Source: an uncultured Phascolarctobacterium sp. (GTDB taxonomy: Bacteria > Bacillota > Negativicutes > Acidaminococcales > Acidaminococcaceae). From it: 13,041 nucleotides of DNA. Within the stretch, counting starts at the first letter, position 1; each line of letters begins with the position of its first letter. The translations under genes were made by a program, and so were the position numbers. The notes under the pieces were generated by a model. It worked only from the letters and a program-made list of their open reading frames with translations, did not search any database and was not told where the DNA came from. The stretch covers positions 1-13,041 of the forward strand of contig CAKQHU010000021.1 in NCBI GenBank assembly GCA_934234275.1. Reading direction: 5' to 3'. Shown here piece by piece: positions 11,918 through 13,041 of the stretch.

Positions 11918-13041
11918 ATGTTAACATATGATTTAGATAAACGCGGCAGCACACCGCTCTATGATTACTTATACCAATGCATCCGTCAGGACATCATCAG
12001 CGGCAGGCTGCAGGCAGGCGAACGCCTGCCCTCCAAGCGCACGCTGGCACAGCATCTGAGCGTGGGCATCATCACCGTGGCCAACGCTTACGCCCAGCTG
12101 GCGGTAGAAGGCTACATCACCTCGCGCGAAAAGAAAGGCTACTTCGTAGAAGACGTCAGCAGCTACCGTGTGCGCCGCAAGGCTGCAGCAGCAATGCTGC
12201 CGGAGGCAGCGGAGCGTGAATACTTTGCCGACTTCAAGGCTAACCGCATCAGCCTGCAAAACTTCCCACTCGCTACATGGACACGCCTGATGCGCGAAAC
12301 GCTTTCCGTGCACAACGAAGAACTGCTCAAAACCGTTCCCTACAAAGGTGTCTACGAGCTGCGCAAGGCTATTGCCAACTATCTGGCACACAACCGCGCT
12401 ATGCAGGTCGACCCTTCGCAAATTATCATCGGCGCCGGTACGGAATATCTTTACGGCCGTCTGCTGCAAATGTTCGGCCACGCCTGCACCTTCGCCATCG
12501 AAGAACCGGGCTATAAAAAATTTGCCTCCATCTCCGCCAGCTTCGGTAATCCCTGGAAGTACATCCCCATTGATGACAACGGCCTGATGATTGATAAGCT
12601 GGAGGAAAGCGGTGCCGACGTTGTGCATCTTTCCCCCGCCAACCACTTCCCCACCGGCATTGTCATGCCCGTAACGCGCAGGCTAGAGCTGTTTGAATGG
12701 GTTAACCGCATCCGCAAGCGCTATATAATTGAAGATGATTACGACAGCGAATTCCGTTACACCGGACGCTTCATCCTGCCACTATACGCACAGGATACGC
12801 AAAGCCGTGTCATCTACATGAACACCTTCTCCAAAAGCCTGGTACCATCGCTACGCATCAGCTACATGGTACTGCCGCCGCGCCTGCTGGAACGCTATGA
12901 GCAAACCATGAGCTTTTACAGCTGCACCGTATCTAGCTTTGAGCAGTACACACTGGCACGCTTTATTTCCGAAGGCTATTTTGAACGCCATATCAACAAA
13001 ATGAAAAACTACTACCGCGAGCAGCGCCACAAAATTTTGGC
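11918..13041 (+). CDS. MocR/PdxR-type GntR-family regulator with aminotransferase-like domain (3' end missing)
   Basis: Transcription factor with a winged-helix domain and a fold-type I aminotransferase-like PLP domain that senses a ligand. The open frame gives 374 residues and leaves the window; about 80-120 residues are probably missing. The GntR domain (about 8-80) has TPLYDYLYQCIRQDI, the LPSKRTLAQHL helix-turn-helix and GYFV in the wing. The PLP domain (about 115 onward) has PYKGVYELRKAIANYL, an EEPGYK strand, SPANHFPTG (239-247), IEDDYDSEF with Asp273, and the lysine of TFSKSL (K306) that should bind PLP. Many MocR proteins have HQFPTG; NHFPTG is a mild variation. AAGGAG precedes the ATG by 11 nt. 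Known relatives control GABA, taurine or pyridoxine genes; here the divergent aldehyde dehydrogenase is the probable target. Confidence 0.93.
   Translation, partial: MLTYDLDKRGSTPLYDYLYQCIRQDIISGRLQAGERLPSKRTLAQHLSVGIITVANAYAQLAVEGYITSREKKGYFVEDVSSYRVRRKAAAAMLPEAAEREYFADFKANRISLQNFPLATWTRLMRETLSVHNEELLKTVPYKGVYELRKAIANYLAHNRAMQVDPSQIIIGAGTEYLYGRLLQMFGHACTFAIEEPGYKKFASISASFGNPWKYIPIDDNGLMIDKLEESGADVVHLSPANHFPTGIVMPVTRRLELFEWVNRIRKRYIIEDDYDSEFRYTGRFILPLYAQDTQSRVIYMNTFSKSLVPSLRISYMVLPPRLLERYEQTMSFYSCTVSSFEQYTLARFISEGYFERHINKMKNYYREQRHKIL

Noticed and set aside
11969..12646. 225-residue minus-strand frame inside the MocR gene
   Set aside because: The plus strand encodes a convincing GntR-aminotransferase protein with a good ribosome site; the reverse frame has neither motif nor signal.

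Overview
This 13 kb window looks like the chromosome of a moderately GC-balanced Bacillota. It has AAGGAG-type ribosome binding sites, sigma-A promoters of the TTGACA/TATAAT type, intrinsic terminators, a BioY S-component, a ComF/RecD2 pair and a MocR regulator. The style fits a Negativicutes-like anaerobe, but that is an inference from protein style and not from a marker gene. I see no rRNA, tRNA, CRISPR array, insertion sequence or phage gene, so the region reads as chromosomal backbone with some unusual members.

Left part, minus strand (about 3930 down to 166). A compact gene set runs MaoC-like hydratase, bioY (biotin transporter S-component), thiolase, and a short ANL-superfamily acyl-CoA/AMP ligase. 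A near-consensus promoter (TTGACT-17-TATAAT) drives the first two genes. Its -35 box lies inside overlapping dyads, one of which resembles a BirA (biotin repressor) box. A second strong promoter (TTGCCA-17-TATAAT) sits at the end of bioY, and a near-perfect 20-bp hairpin at its predicted +1 starts the thiolase-ligase message. The thiolase and ligase overlap at GTGA. The set resembles the Bacillus yhfS-yhfT-yhfU grouping (thiolase, ligase, BioY) with a hydratase added. A biotin-controlled acyl-chain pathway is the most interesting hypothesis for the window. Three long hairpins (63-212) follow the operon.

Middle, minus strand (7959 down to 3932). recD2, comF and an ion-transporter-superfamily permease are tightly packed or overlapping, follow an extended -10 promoter and end at an intrinsic terminator.

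Middle to right, plus strand (8042 to 10244). A divergent promoter drives a SpeD (S-adenosylmethionine decarboxylase) homologue in which the serine that becomes the pyruvoyl cofactor is glycine. A strong terminator follows. A HAD phosphatase then overlaps by 8 nt an exported pentapeptide-repeat protein, and the pair ends at a bidirectional terminator.

Right end. An NAD(P)-dependent aldehyde dehydrogenase (minus) is divergent from a MocR-type regulator (plus) that runs off the window. Their 149-bp intergenic region carries direct and inverted repeats suitable for MocR binding, suggesting that this regulator controls the dehydrogenase.
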